From the NCBI RefSeq assembly GCF_017313225.1, contig NZ_JAFLNE010000005.1, forward strand, positions 150,191-214,190: 64,000 nucleotides of DNA, given 5' to 3'. A program made the translations under genes and the position numbers. Under the pieces are notes generated by a model, which searched no databases, was not told where the DNA came from, and saw nothing but the letters and a program-made list of their open reading frames with translations. The stretch is from Allomuricauda sp. CAU 1633. Its GTDB lineage: Bacteria; Bacteroidota; Bacteroidia; Flavobacteriales; Flavobacteriaceae. This document shows, one piece after another, positions 18,415 to 27,159 of this stretch (within the stretch, counting starts at the first letter, position 1; each line of letters starts with the position of its first letter).

Positions 18415-19093
18415 TGGATTTTACATTTAGGGTTCGGTCAATCAAATCCGTAAAAAAATCAAACGGAGTAACCGATTCATTACAGTTGGTCAGGGCCGGA
18501 AAATGTTCCTTCAAAAAATATTGATGCAGCGATCCCTCAAAAATGGTACTGGCCAGACTCATAGGGTAAGGATATTCGCAATCCACAGCCATTATCATTT
18601 GAGTAAGCCTGTTCACCAATCTTTTATAGACCAAAAAATAGCCTTCCTTATTCTCTTTGTCCACTTCCTTGGTGAGATAGGATTTGGAAAATTCATTGAT
18701 GACTATTTTATTCAGTACCACTTCATTAATATGGGTGAATGCATTGTCCTGCTCAACATTCTGGGTAAGAATTTCAACTGCTTTTTTTAGCTTTTTAAGG
18801 GCATCTGGTATACCGTGTGTTGCAAACACCATTTTGTATTCCATCCAACCCCAATACCAGGAGGCAAGGTAGAGCAAGAGTTTGTGTTTGTTCTCAAAAT
18901 AGCGGTATATGGAGCTTTCGTTGGAATTGATTGCCACACCCAACTTTTTAAAGGTGAAGCTTTCAAAGCCCATCTCATTAACCATCAAAATGCTTTGTTC
19001 AACAATTTTTTTACCAAGGTCTGATGACTCAGGATCCTTTAGGTAAAGTTTTTCATTTATTCCCATACGAAGCGATTGCATTAACTGTTCCAT
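18407..19093 (-). CDS. TetR/AcrR-family transcriptional regulator
   Basis: 228 residues. The helix-turn-helix is in the N-terminal 70 residues after a short extension: KIVEQSILMVNEMGFESFTFKKLG, then NSNESSIYRYFENKHKLLLYL. The C-terminal part is the helical ligand-binding domain and is not specific to any known ligand. First gene of the operon that also encodes the ABC, HlyD and TolC proteins, with which its 3' end overlaps by eight bases, so it probably represses its own operon. A near-perfect palindrome sits over its likely promoter (19119-19150). Confidence 0.93.
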   Translation of the reverse strand: MEQLMQSLRMGINEKLYLKDPESSDLGKKIVEQSILMVNEMGFESFTFKKLGVAINSNESSIYRYFENKHKLLLYLASWYWGWMEYKMVFATHGIPDALKKLKKAVEILTQNVEQDNAFTHINEVVLNKIVINEFSKSYLTKEVDKENKEGYFLVYKRLVNRLTQMIMAVDCEYPYPMSLASTIFEGSLHQYFLKEHFPALTNCNESVTPFDFFTDLIDRTLNVKSND

Positions 19094-19118
19094 TTATGTG
19101 CATTTTGAAATAGTTATT

Positions 19119-19150
19119 CGCAAATATAAAAGTATTACTATTAATATTCG
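19119..19150 (-). promoter_or_regulatory. Candidate TetR operator over the operon promoter
   Basis: A 32-base imperfect palindrome centred near 19135: the left half read on the minus strand and the right half on the plus strand are the same but for one substitution and two small indels. It covers TATATTTG (minus strand, 19121-19128), which fits the -7 consensus, 28 bases before the TetR start. The rest of the 314-base spacer (19094-19407) shows nothing else I can name. Confidence 0.55.
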
Positions 19151-19407
19151 ATGGTTTAACTTTCAATTAACGCTTCTTTTGTTAGTCGACCCAATAAGCC
19201 CAAAGTGGTTTGTTTGTAGGATAAGCTTTTGATGTAAACCGTCCATGGGTCCAAAAGCAGTTTTACGAAAGTAAAATCTAAAAGTGTAGTTAATAAGTGC
19301 TTATTTTTATACGTTAGTGCTGGTATTAAAAAAGAAAATGCTCATATTGGCATAGAGGTAGACCCGTGTCACACAAACTTTAAAATAAGGACTAGGAACT
19401 TAACTGA

Positions 19408-20466
19408 ATGAACATCCAATTAGAACCTTTTTTTGACCAATCCGTGGATTGTCTTTGTATTGCGAATTATGAGGGGTATTTTGTGAAAATCAATCCTGCT
19501 TTTGTGGCACTCTTGGGCTATTCTGAAGAAGAGTTGCATTCAAAAAAAATTTCAGAATTTATTTATCACGAAGACAAGGAACGTACTGCGGCACACAGGG
19601 AAGAACTAAAAAACAACGTTCCCTTGGTTAATTTTGAGAACAGATATGTGTGTAAATCTGGAGAACTTGTTTGGCTGCACTGGACTTCGATTCCTTTAGA
19701 AAATGAGCGATTGATCTATGCCATTGCCAAAGATATCACCCACAATAAAAAACTTGAGAACGAGCGTATATCCCATTTAAGCCAACTTCACAAAGTAAAT
19801 GAAAAGCTTAAGCAGCAAAACTATACCACCTCACATGACCTTAGGTCTCCTTTGAACAATTTAATGTCCCTGACCAATTTCATCGACCTTTCCAAAATTG
19901 ATGATGCTGATACCAGGGAAATAGTCAGTCTTATACGGCTCTCTGCGGAAGGATTAAAAACTTCACTAAATGCGTTCATAGACGCCCATGTGAAGCATGA
20001 TACCATAAATAATGTGCTAAAAGAGGTTTTTTTTAGTGATGTACTCCAAAAAGTGCAAAGTTCCATTAGTGCCTTAATTCAAAAGGCAGGTGCCAAATTC
20101 CAAGTAGATTTCTCAGGAATGGAGAGCGTGCCCTTTAAGGAAAATTTTATGGAAAGTATTTTTTTGAATTTGGTGACCAATTCCATCAAGTACGCAAAAC
20201 CGGGCGTACCGCCCATTATCTCCATAAAATCTAATCAACAGAATGGGAAACGGTGTTTAATGTATTCAGACAATGGGCTTGGTATGGATATGGAAAACGT
20301 TGGGCACCTCATTTTTAAATTGAATGAAAGGTTTCACGGCAATGAGGATAGCAAAGGGGTGGGCCTATATTTGGTGCATAACCATGTGACTAGCTTGGGG
20401 GGCACCATAGCTGTGGAGAGTGAAGTTGGTAAGGGAACCACTTACACCATAAAATTTAAACGCTAA
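19408..20466 (+). CDS. Soluble PAS-domain sensor histidine kinase
   Basis: 352 residues, no membrane segment. One PAS domain (about 1-125: FVALLGYSEEELHSKKISEFIYHEDKE and a PAC end YAIAKDITHNKKL), a kinase core with TSHDLRSPLNNLMSLTNF (His143) and the ATP-binding part NLVTNSIKYAKPG, YSDNGLGMDME, KGVGLYLVHNHVTSLGG. The same spacing of the N-box and G-boxes is seen in the larger PAS kinase at 8820-11009, so they belong to the same subfamily. No response regulator is adjacent. Convergent with exonuclease III across 13 bases. Confidence 0.92.
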   Translation: MNIQLEPFFDQSVDCLCIANYEGYFVKINPAFVALLGYSEEELHSKKISEFIYHEDKERTAAHREELKNNVPLVNFENRYVCKSGELVWLHWTSIPLENERLIYAIAKDITHNKKLENERISHLSQLHKVNEKLKQQNYTTSHDLRSPLNNLMSLTNFIDLSKIDDADTREIVSLIRLSAEGLKTSLNAFIDAHVKHDTINNVLKEVFFSDVLQKVQSSISALIQKAGAKFQVDFSGMESVPFKENFMESIFLNLVTNSIKYAKPGVPPIISIKSNQQNGKRCLMYSDNGLGMDMENVGHLIFKLNERFHGNEDSKGVGLYLVHNHVTSLGGTIAVESEVGKGTTYTIKFKR

Positions 20467-20479
20467 AGACAACAGGGTA

Positions 20480-21244
20480 TCACAAATTGATATGTAATCC
20501 TATTGGGCAATGGTCAGAGCCCAACACATCTGAAAAAATGGTCACCGATTCAACTTTGTCCATTAACTTGGGGCTGACCAGGAAATAATCGATACGCCAA
20601 CCCGTATTTCGCTCGCGGGCCTGAAAGCGGTAACTCCAGTAGGTATAAGCTACCACATCCGGGTGTAATTTCCGAAAGGAATCCACAAACCCAGCATCCA
20701 AAAAATTATCCATTCCATCTATCTCCACTTGGGTATACCCAGCGGTCTTGTTGTAATTGGACTTATCATTCTTAAGGTCGATGGCCCTGTGGGCCACATT
20801 AAAATCTCCGCAAACTATCACGGGCTTCTTCGCTTCCAAGTTCTTGAGATACTTCAAAAAATCTGCATCCCAAGTTTTACGATATTCCAAACGGTCCAAT
20901 TTTTGCCCAGAATTGGGAACATAAACATTCACCAGAAAAAAATCGTTGTATTCCGCACATTGAATCCTTCCTTCGGAATCATGTTCTGGGACGCCCATAT
21001 CATTTTTTACCGAGACAGGCTCTTCTTTGCTCAAAAGTGCGGTACTGGAATAGCCTTTTTTCTCGGCTGAATTGGAAAAAACCGCATACTCGGGTAACTT
21101 TGAGAGCTCTTTTTCAGTTTCATGCTCTTGGGCCTTGGTTTCCTGTATACAAAGGACATCAGGGTTCAGGTTTTCAATGTTCTCCAAGAACCCTTTTTTG
21201 GTGATGGCCCTAATGCCGTTTACGTTCCACGAAAGAATTAACAT
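20480..21244 (-). CDS. xth: Exodeoxyribonuclease III
   Basis: 254 residues, full length for the ExoIII/AP endonuclease family. Catalytic motifs of the DNase I-like fold are all present: NVNGIRA at the start, IQETKAQ (Glu of the metal site), the YRKTWD segment, CGDFNVAHRAIDL, RIDYFLVS and the GSDHCPIGL end. It removes nucleotides from 3' ends and cleaves abasic sites during base-excision repair. The gene is single and convergent with the upstream kinase; the start MLILSWNVNG is unambiguous. Confidence 0.96.
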   Translation of the reverse strand: MLILSWNVNGIRAITKKGFLENIENLNPDVLCIQETKAQEHETEKELSKLPEYAVFSNSAEKKGYSSTALLSKEEPVSVKNDMGVPEHDSEGRIQCAEYNDFFLVNVYVPNSGQKLDRLEYRKTWDADFLKYLKNLEAKKPVIVCGDFNVAHRAIDLKNDKSNYNKTAGYTQVEIDGMDNFLDAGFVDSFRKLHPDVVAYTYWSYRFQARERNTGWRIDYFLVSPKLMDKVESVTIFSDVLGSDHCPIGLHINL

Positions 21245-21379
21245 ATACTTGTTTTAGTTGGTATAGTTTTCCTAAAGATACGGCTTATAGCGGATTGTAC
21301 TGGAAATATTCTACGGTTTTCAAACTTCATTTTAAATCTTCTCCAAAGGATAAATCAATACAGAATTAGGTAAAAATGC

Positions 21380-21413
21380 TTGTAACCCAGTCAAGTATTA
21401 TCATGTACCTTTG
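21380..21413 (+). promoter_or_regulatory. Promoter of the MFS gene
   Basis: TTG at 21380-21382 and TACCTTTG at 21406-21413, separated by 23 bases, fit the Bacteroidota pattern TTG-N(17-23)-TAnnTTTG. The -7 box lies about 36 bases before the TTG start codon at 21450. Confidence 0.55.
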
Positions 21414-21449
21414 TAGTTTCATTTTTATTTGTAACCTAACCCTACGGAC

Positions 21450-22661
21450 TTGAGCCAACCTTCACATTCAACAAATACAAAAGCATTGCTGTCCCTAGCC
21501 GTTGGTGGCTTTGGGATTGGTCTAACCGAATTTGTGATTATGGGTATTTTGCCCAATATTGCCGATTCCATGGACATTTCCATATCCAAAGCCGGTCATT
21601 TTATTGCCATTTATGCTTTAGGTGTGGTAATCGGTGCTCCCCTTATGGCCAAGGTCATCGGAAAACTGACTCCAAAGAAATCATTATTGTTTTTGATGGT
21701 CTGGTTTACGGTTTTCAATACCCTATCGGCATTTTCAGGAAACTATTGGGTCATGATGTTATTCCGATTTTTGTCTGGAATGCCCCACGGCGCTTTTTTT
21801 GGCATCGGTGCCGTAGTCTCTGGCTATTTGGCCAAACCAGGTAAAGCCGCACAAGCTATGGCCATTATGTTCTCTGGACTTACAGTTGCCAATGTGGTAG
21901 GTGTTCCCCTTGGGACGTACATCGGTCAAGAGTGGCATTGGAGCTTTTCTTTTATGCTTGTTGGGATTGCGGGTATTGCCACACTGGCCAGCCTATACTA
22001 CTGGATGCCCAAGCAATCTCTGGGAGAAGAAGAACTTGAGGAAGGTCAAACGGCCGCTTCGGGCATAAGAAGTAAAAAACTTTGGGCCTTGATTGCTTTA
22101 ACCACCATTGGAACAGGTGGATTTTTTTCTTGGTACAGCTATATTGCCCCTCTGGTTATCACCGTAACCCATTTGCCAGAGGCTTATGTAGGCTATGTTA
22201 TGATCGTTGCAGGTGTTGGTATGTTCATTGGCAATTTTTTAGGAGCTCGAATGGTGGAAGTTTTTTCAGCTGGAAAATCTGTAATCATCAGCTTACTGAG
22301 CATGACCGCCATTCTTATAGTGAATTCACTTTTGGCCAGCAGTAGCATCGCCATTTTTGTCCTGAGTTTTATTGTTGGGGTTATTACCTTTTCGCTAGCC
22401 GCACCCATTCAAATATCCATTATCAAAGCTGCAAAAGGAGCTGAAAAATTGGGGTCCTCAATGAATCAAAGTGCCTTTAACATGGCCAATGCATCCGGTG
22501 CGTATTTGGGCGGTCTTCCCATGGTTTTTGGACTACCCGTGAACTATGCAAGTGTGGTTGGGGGCCTATTGGCTTTTGCTGGAGCATGTATTGGAATAGC
22601 CATTCTGTATGTTCAAAAAACGGAGGAAAAGAAAAAGAGAAAAGAATCTCTTTGTATGTAG
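21450..22661 (+). CDS. MFS transporter, AraJ/YdhP-type efflux
   Basis: 403 residues with about 12 membrane segments. The first is GGFGIGLTEFVIMGILPNIA, the second half starts after residue 205 and repeats the pattern. The FRFLSGMPHGAFFGIGAVV segment is typical of the sugar-efflux-like DHA1 group. It begins with TTG at 21450; there is no in-frame ATG upstream and the reading frame begins just after the promoter. Expected to export a small molecule from the cytoplasm; the substrate is unknown. Its stop lies six bases from the stop of the convergent cyclodeaminase-like gene. Confidence 0.9.
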   Translation: MSQPSHSTNTKALLSLAVGGFGIGLTEFVIMGILPNIADSMDISISKAGHFIAIYALGVVIGAPLMAKVIGKLTPKKSLLFLMVWFTVFNTLSAFSGNYWVMMLFRFLSGMPHGAFFGIGAVVSGYLAKPGKAAQAMAIMFSGLTVANVVGVPLGTYIGQEWHWSFSFMLVGIAGIATLASLYYWMPKQSLGEEELEEGQTAASGIRSKKLWALIALTTIGTGGFFSWYSYIAPLVITVTHLPEAYVGYVMIVAGVGMFIGNFLGARMVEVFSAGKSVIISLLSMTAILIVNSLLASSSIAIFVLSFIVGVITFSLAAPIQISIIKAAKGAEKLGSSMNQSAFNMANASGAYLGGLPMVFGLPVNYASVVGGLLAFAGACIGIAILYVQKTEEKKKRKESLCM

Positions 22662-22667
22662 CAAACC

Positions 22668-23633
22668 TTACTGCTTTTTGTTTTTGAACAAATTAAAATA
22701 ATAGGTGGCCGCTGTTAAATCCTCCAAGGCATGTCCTACGGATTTAAAAAAAGTGATTTGTTCATTGTTTTCCCTTCCGAAGTGCTTTTTACCAGCCATT
22801 GCAAAGAGATCGGCCTTTATATCTTTTTCTTGCAACACCTTATTTTTTAAAGGGATTACAATATCACCTCCCTCTTTTAAACCACCTTCAAGAGTATCTA
22901 CAAACACTTCAGATTTCTGTATTGCCTCATCATCTGCTTCGCGCATATCTGTGCGGTAGGCTCCTACAAGATCTAAATGTTGCCCAGGTTTTAGGAATTT
23001 ACCCAATACCAAAGGTGTGCTCGACAAGGTAGCTGTTGAAATTATATCCACCTGACCAATTTTATCTTCAATATTCCTCACTGGAGTTATGGTAAGGTTT
23101 TCATCTTTCAGAATATGGCGAATATGTTCTGCCTTCTTAAAGTTCCTACCCCAAACATAGACTTCTTCTATGGGTCGAATACTGGCATGAGCCCTAATCA
23201 AATTGGGAGATAGGGCACCTGTTCCAATCATGAGCATTGATTTGGAATCGGGTCTACTTAAAAATTTAGAGGCAAGTGCGGAAGCGGCTGCGGTACGTTT
23301 CACCGTTAAACTTTTAGCTTCCAAAAGTGCTCTAACACTTCCTTTCAATGCGTCCAAATAAATGTAGATTCCTTGTATTGCGGGTAAATCAAACTTTCCA
23401 TTAGCCGGACTTACGGTTGCCATCTTAACACCAGCTTCCTTGCCAGGATTCCAAGCCGGCATTAATAATAAAGTGGACTCTTTTCCAACGGACGGGTTGG
23501 GAAAGTCGTGATGATGTCGCATAGGTACCAAGGCCGCTTTTTCTGAGAAAGCAATTTCCAAAGCATTGATCAGGTCGGGAAAATGAGTGTTTTTCTCAAT
23601 AAAAGTGGCATCTATTTGAAGAATATTTTCCAT
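22668..23633 (-). CDS. Ornithine cyclodeaminase / mu-crystallin family protein
   Basis: 321 residues. N-terminal substrate-binding part with MRHHHDFPN and GVKMATVSPANG (Arg/Lys for the substrate carboxylate), then the dinucleotide-binding segment MLMIGTGALSPNLIRAH (near residue 130) and DIISTATLSSTPLV. The family includes ornithine cyclodeaminase, alanine dehydrogenase and ketimine reductases, all NAD(P)-dependent; the exact reaction cannot be set from sequence. It is a single gene. Confidence 0.88.
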   Translation of the reverse strand: MENILQIDATFIEKNTHFPDLINALEIAFSEKAALVPMRHHHDFPNPSVGKESTLLLMPAWNPGKEAGVKMATVSPANGKFDLPAIQGIYIYLDALKGSVRALLEAKSLTVKRTAAASALASKFLSRPDSKSMLMIGTGALSPNLIRAHASIRPIEEVYVWGRNFKKAEHIRHILKDENLTITPVRNIEDKIGQVDIISTATLSSTPLVLGKFLKPGQHLDLVGAYRTDMREADDEAIQKSEVFVDTLEGGLKEGGDIVIPLKNKVLQEKDIKADLFAMAGKKHFGRENNEQITFFKSVGHALEDLTAATYYFNLFKNKKQ

Positions 23634-23790
23634 AGGTCTTAAATATACCTATTATGGACTGCACTATTAAATCAGAAATGCGTGTATGGGAATATCCTAT
23701 CAAGATTGGTTGATTCCGTATAATTGTTACAGATAGGTTTGCCCTCACCATATCTTATGAACTACGGAGTGAAAGTTTAGTCAAATATAG

Positions 23791-24297
23791 CTAATTGTTT
23801 TCCGATTGATTTAGGTATTGCTCCCTCCAAGTTTTGAAATCACCATAATCTGTATGCTCAATGATTTTACCTTCTTTGGTTTTAAGAACGCTCACTTCGC
23901 GAATGGAAAAATCGAATTGTTTTCCATTTGGGTCGGTCCATGAATAGTTCAAAGTTCCTTCAAAAACATACATATTCCCAGATTGAAACTGATAATCTAT
24001 CTTGTAATGCATATTGCTGAGGCCCGCGGTAGCCACTTTTAAATGCTCGAGCATGTTTTGTTTGCCCTCTACGGGTTTATTGCCGGGGGCTACCTCTGAC
24101 CAAGTTGGATCACTCCAAACAACTTTATCATCCAAGAAGCTTGAAAACCCTTCCTGATCTAATGAAAAATAGGCCTTGATATACGCATGGGCATCAAATG
24201 TGTTTTGCGCTAAAGAGGTGTTCATTCCAACCAAAAGGAATACAATTAGCAATCCCCAACTTTTTCGATACTTCATTTTATCCATTTTCAATTTCAT
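23791..24297 (-). CDS. SnoaL/NTF2-like protein, exported
   Basis: 168 residues. N-terminal signal peptide (WGLLIVFLLVGMNTSLAQ) and then an NTF2-like fold: a helix with HAYIKAYFSLDQEGFSSFLDDKVVWSDPTW, and antiparallel strands with MYVFEGTLNYSWTDPNGKQFDF and KEGKIIEHTDYGDF. Such folds serve as polyketide-cyclase-like enzymes or binding proteins; no catalytic residues are distinctive here. The start ATG shares one base with the stop of the M61 gene (24297), so the two are one operon. Role alongside a peptidase is unclear. Confidence 0.8.
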   Translation of the reverse strand: MKLKMDKMKYRKSWGLLIVFLLVGMNTSLAQNTFDAHAYIKAYFSLDQEGFSSFLDDKVVWSDPTWSEVAPGNKPVEGKQNMLEHLKVATAGLSNMHYKIDYQFQSGNMYVFEGTLNYSWTDPNGKQFDFSIREVSVLKTKEGKIIEHTDYGDFKTWREQYLNQSENN

Positions 24298-25835
24298 TAT
24301 TGGGCACTTTGAATTTTTCCAAAAAAGCCGTTTAAAATTTCAGTGTCCAAAGCAGATAGATTCGCTTTCGGCTGTATTAAAAGAGACCCATCCTTAATTT
24401 CGGCGTTAAATGGCCCCATCGATAAATACGTATCAATAGGTATCACTTCCGCACCTTCAACATACTTTTTAAAAAAGTCTGATTGGTCCGCCCTGTTTAA
24501 TTGTGATAGTCTATTTTTCAACTCATCCAAAGTGTAGGTATCCGAAGTCCCGGAATAGGTCTGGTATAGGTCCTTCATTACATCATCAAGGCTGTGTTTG
24601 TTTTCTGAAGTTTTACGTATCATGATGTCTTGTGCCATTGCCGTGAAGAGTCCCCCGGCATAAATAAGTCCCCAATGCGCATGTTTTTCCTCTCCTTGAA
24701 CCATGGCAATCTTTCCAAGGCCATCATCGGTTCTATATCGCTGATAAAACAAAGAATTTAAGACATTCAAGAAACCTGCATCGTCCAAAAAATTGGTCTG
24801 TCGTAATGATTTTAAGGTGTAATAATTAGAAAAACCTTCCTTGAACCACTCGGTGCGATCATCCGCAGGAACGATGGACTTACCATTCCATAAATGGAAG
24901 AATTCATGCGCAAAAATGAATTTCCCCAACATTTTGTCCATTGGACCGCCTTCACTTTTGATCATGATACTGATGTTATTTCCCAAAACCTCCCCATCAG
25001 TAGTAGCAGCCTCATTTATGATCACTACACTTCTGATTACTTTGTCTTTGAATTGGGTTTTAGGGAGTCCACCCATCAGCTGGGTATAGTAATCCATTAC
25101 GCCGCGTGCCATATCCTTATAGATTTTGGTTTCCGAAACCACACTGCTCCCGCCTAGGGCAAAAATCAACTCAAACCCCTCTTCCTGCACCCTAAATTCT
25201 TCATGTTTTCCTATAAAGAACATGGATTGTGTTAGCTCTGTTTGATTTTGGGCTATACTGCTGTTTTGGACTTTTGTATTGGTTTCCCATGGATGGGTAA
25301 CCTTCCAGCTTGTCGGGATATCGAAAACAACCTCAATATCCTTTTGCTCTTCTCCATTGAGAACAAAAACAGTCCTACCGGCATAAAAATTTCCCCAATT
25401 AGTGGTATACGCCACCCCATCCAATCCGCCACTCCATTCGTAGTCTTCATGGTCCAAATGGTATTCATAAGCTACTTGTATCTGCTGACCTATATCTGCC
25501 TTAACACTCCAATTGGCACCATCGTCCTGCTCTATCGGAACGGTTTCGCCATCAAGCGTTGTCACTCTTAAATTATGGATAAAGTTTGCCCAGCCATTGG
25601 GCAAATGCCCAGCTCCATGAGCCATAAATAATTTTTGATCCGTAAGTGTGGTGGTCAACTGGACCTTGAGCAGTTTGGGATGGGTTTCATCCCAATGAAT
25701 TGTATAAACCGTCGCTTTGGAATTGTTCAAAGTGGGGTGAGCCAATTTATTAGTGTCGATTTTTGTCGAAGAAGAAAAACCAAGAAATTGAAATAGTAGT
25801 AGTGCGACTACTTGAAGTCTATAAAAAATAAGCAT
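24297..25835 (-). CDS. M61-family (glycyl aminopeptidase-like) metallopeptidase
   Basis: 512 residues from the ATG at 25835, which starts the hydrophobic export signal (MLIFYRLQVVALLLFQFLG); a longer in-frame start at 25892 would put 19 hydrophilic residues before it. The N-terminal half is beta-rich (M61 N-domain) and the catalytic domain has HEFFHLWNG with zinc ligands His310 and His314 and catalytic Glu311; the third ligand is probably the Glu of WFKEGFSNYY. There is no C-terminal PDZ domain, unlike the larger members of the family. Confidence 0.86.
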   Translation of the reverse strand: MLIFYRLQVVALLLFQFLGFSSSTKIDTNKLAHPTLNNSKATVYTIHWDETHPKLLKVQLTTTLTDQKLFMAHGAGHLPNGWANFIHNLRVTTLDGETVPIEQDDGANWSVKADIGQQIQVAYEYHLDHEDYEWSGGLDGVAYTTNWGNFYAGRTVFVLNGEEQKDIEVVFDIPTSWKVTHPWETNTKVQNSSIAQNQTELTQSMFFIGKHEEFRVQEEGFELIFALGGSSVVSETKIYKDMARGVMDYYTQLMGGLPKTQFKDKVIRSVVIINEAATTDGEVLGNNISIMIKSEGGPMDKMLGKFIFAHEFFHLWNGKSIVPADDRTEWFKEGFSNYYTLKSLRQTNFLDDAGFLNVLNSLFYQRYRTDDGLGKIAMVQGEEKHAHWGLIYAGGLFTAMAQDIMIRKTSENKHSLDDVMKDLYQTYSGTSDTYTLDELKNRLSQLNRADQSDFFKKYVEGAEVIPIDTYLSMGPFNAEIKDGSLLIQPKANLSALDTEILNGFFGKIQSAQ

Positions 25836-25958
25836 AATAAAGATGTTTTTGATTGATGTGATGAAGTCGAAATTTTGTTTTTGACTTGGCACAAGATTAG
25901 CAAATACCCTTGTCTTTTGCTATTTCAACATGTTTGGATTTGTAAATCCAAACAACTT

Positions 25959-27038
25959 TTATGTGTTGCGGAGTTGATGGATATACGCGGTTGGAGTGGT
26001 TCCGGTGACTTTTCTAAATGCCGCATAAAAACTGGAAGCTGAACGAAATCCGACCTGCTGTGCCAACCCCAAAATGGTATAATCCTTATGGGCATCACTT
26101 TTTAAAAAGGAAACCACCTCATCAATGCGTAGTCCATTGATAAAATCATTAAAATTGGCGCCCGTTTCCTCATTTATCATTTGGCTAAGGTTTGTATATG
26201 AAATGCCTAAATGAACCGACAGACTCCGCACGCTCAAATCGGAATCGCGATATAATTTTTGACCCACTATCTTGTTTAGGATGGTTTCAAAATCTTCTTC
26301 TTGTGCTGTTTTACTTGTGCCCTCTACAATGACTTTTCTGGATTTTTTTCTCTTCGATCCAGGGTAAAAAAGCTGGCCGTAAAAAATATAGAGCGTCAAA
26401 CCAAAAAATAGAACTGTAACATTTAATCTTAGAAAAACGGTTTTGGGAAAAAGTATTTCCCCTAAAATGTAACTTAAAAGGTTGAGAAACCAAATCAAAG
26501 ACACTCCCCAAAATAAGGTTCTTACCAGCTTCTCGTTCATTTTTGAGGCCGTTTTTGGCATCACCCGGAACGCAAAAATCAGATACGTCGCAAAATAGAT
26601 GTTCCATACAATTTTAAAGAAGGAATCTTGGGTGAATAGGGATAAATATTCCTTAACTAAAAAATCGGTCGGGATAAATAGATTACCTAATGTGACCCCT
26701 AAAATGAAAAGGGGAAACCATAAATGTCGCCAGTCAGACTTCCGATTGGAATTAAATCTTAATGATTTTACCACCAAGTATAGTAATGGAGCTATGGCAT
26801 ACCCAAATGCATTGCTTAACGGTTCATACTTTGGGAATAGCGCAGCATATCCTGTTTCATTAATGATGGTATTCAGGGTAACAAAGCCCAGAACGAAAAG
26901 CAAGATTGAAATCCAAATTTCGTGAGTTTTACCGCCATTTAGATAATGTCTTGCAAAAACAATGGAAAGCACAAAACAGTTTCCAACGCCAAAAGCGTTT
27001 AATAAAATAATCAGGTCATTTAAAAAGTGAGAGTCCAC
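25959..27038 (-). CDS. Membrane-bound AraC-family transcriptional regulator
   Basis: 359 residues. About seven hydrophobic segments occupy residues 1-225, then a linker rich in Lys/Arg and a C-terminal AraC helix-turn-helix pair (about 255-355: LSVRSLSVHLGISYTNLSQMINEETGANFNDFINGLRI and YTILGLAQQVGFRSASSFYAAFRKVTGTTPTAY). This one-component design, with a membrane sensor and cytoplasmic DNA-binding domain, is common in Flavobacteriaceae. It precedes the M61/NTF2-like operon on the same strand with 123 bases between, so it may regulate it; that is inference. Confidence 0.92.
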   Translation of the reverse strand: MDSHFLNDLIILLNAFGVGNCFVLSIVFARHYLNGGKTHEIWISILLFVLGFVTLNTIINETGYAALFPKYEPLSNAFGYAIAPLLYLVVKSLRFNSNRKSDWRHLWFPLFILGVTLGNLFIPTDFLVKEYLSLFTQDSFFKIVWNIYFATYLIFAFRVMPKTASKMNEKLVRTLFWGVSLIWFLNLLSYILGEILFPKTVFLRLNVTVLFFGLTLYIFYGQLFYPGSKRKKSRKVIVEGTSKTAQEEDFETILNKIVGQKLYRDSDLSVRSLSVHLGISYTNLSQMINEETGANFNDFINGLRIDEVVSFLKSDAHKDYTILGLAQQVGFRSASSFYAAFRKVTGTTPTAYIHQLRNT

Positions 27039-27159
27039 CTGTATGGTTTACTTTCAAAAATAGATGAATAAATTTTGATACTGAATCGTCAAAAACACAT
27101 TACTTGCCTCTTGTTTGCAAAGCAAAATACATCCGCTGCACAACTACTAACATACCGTT

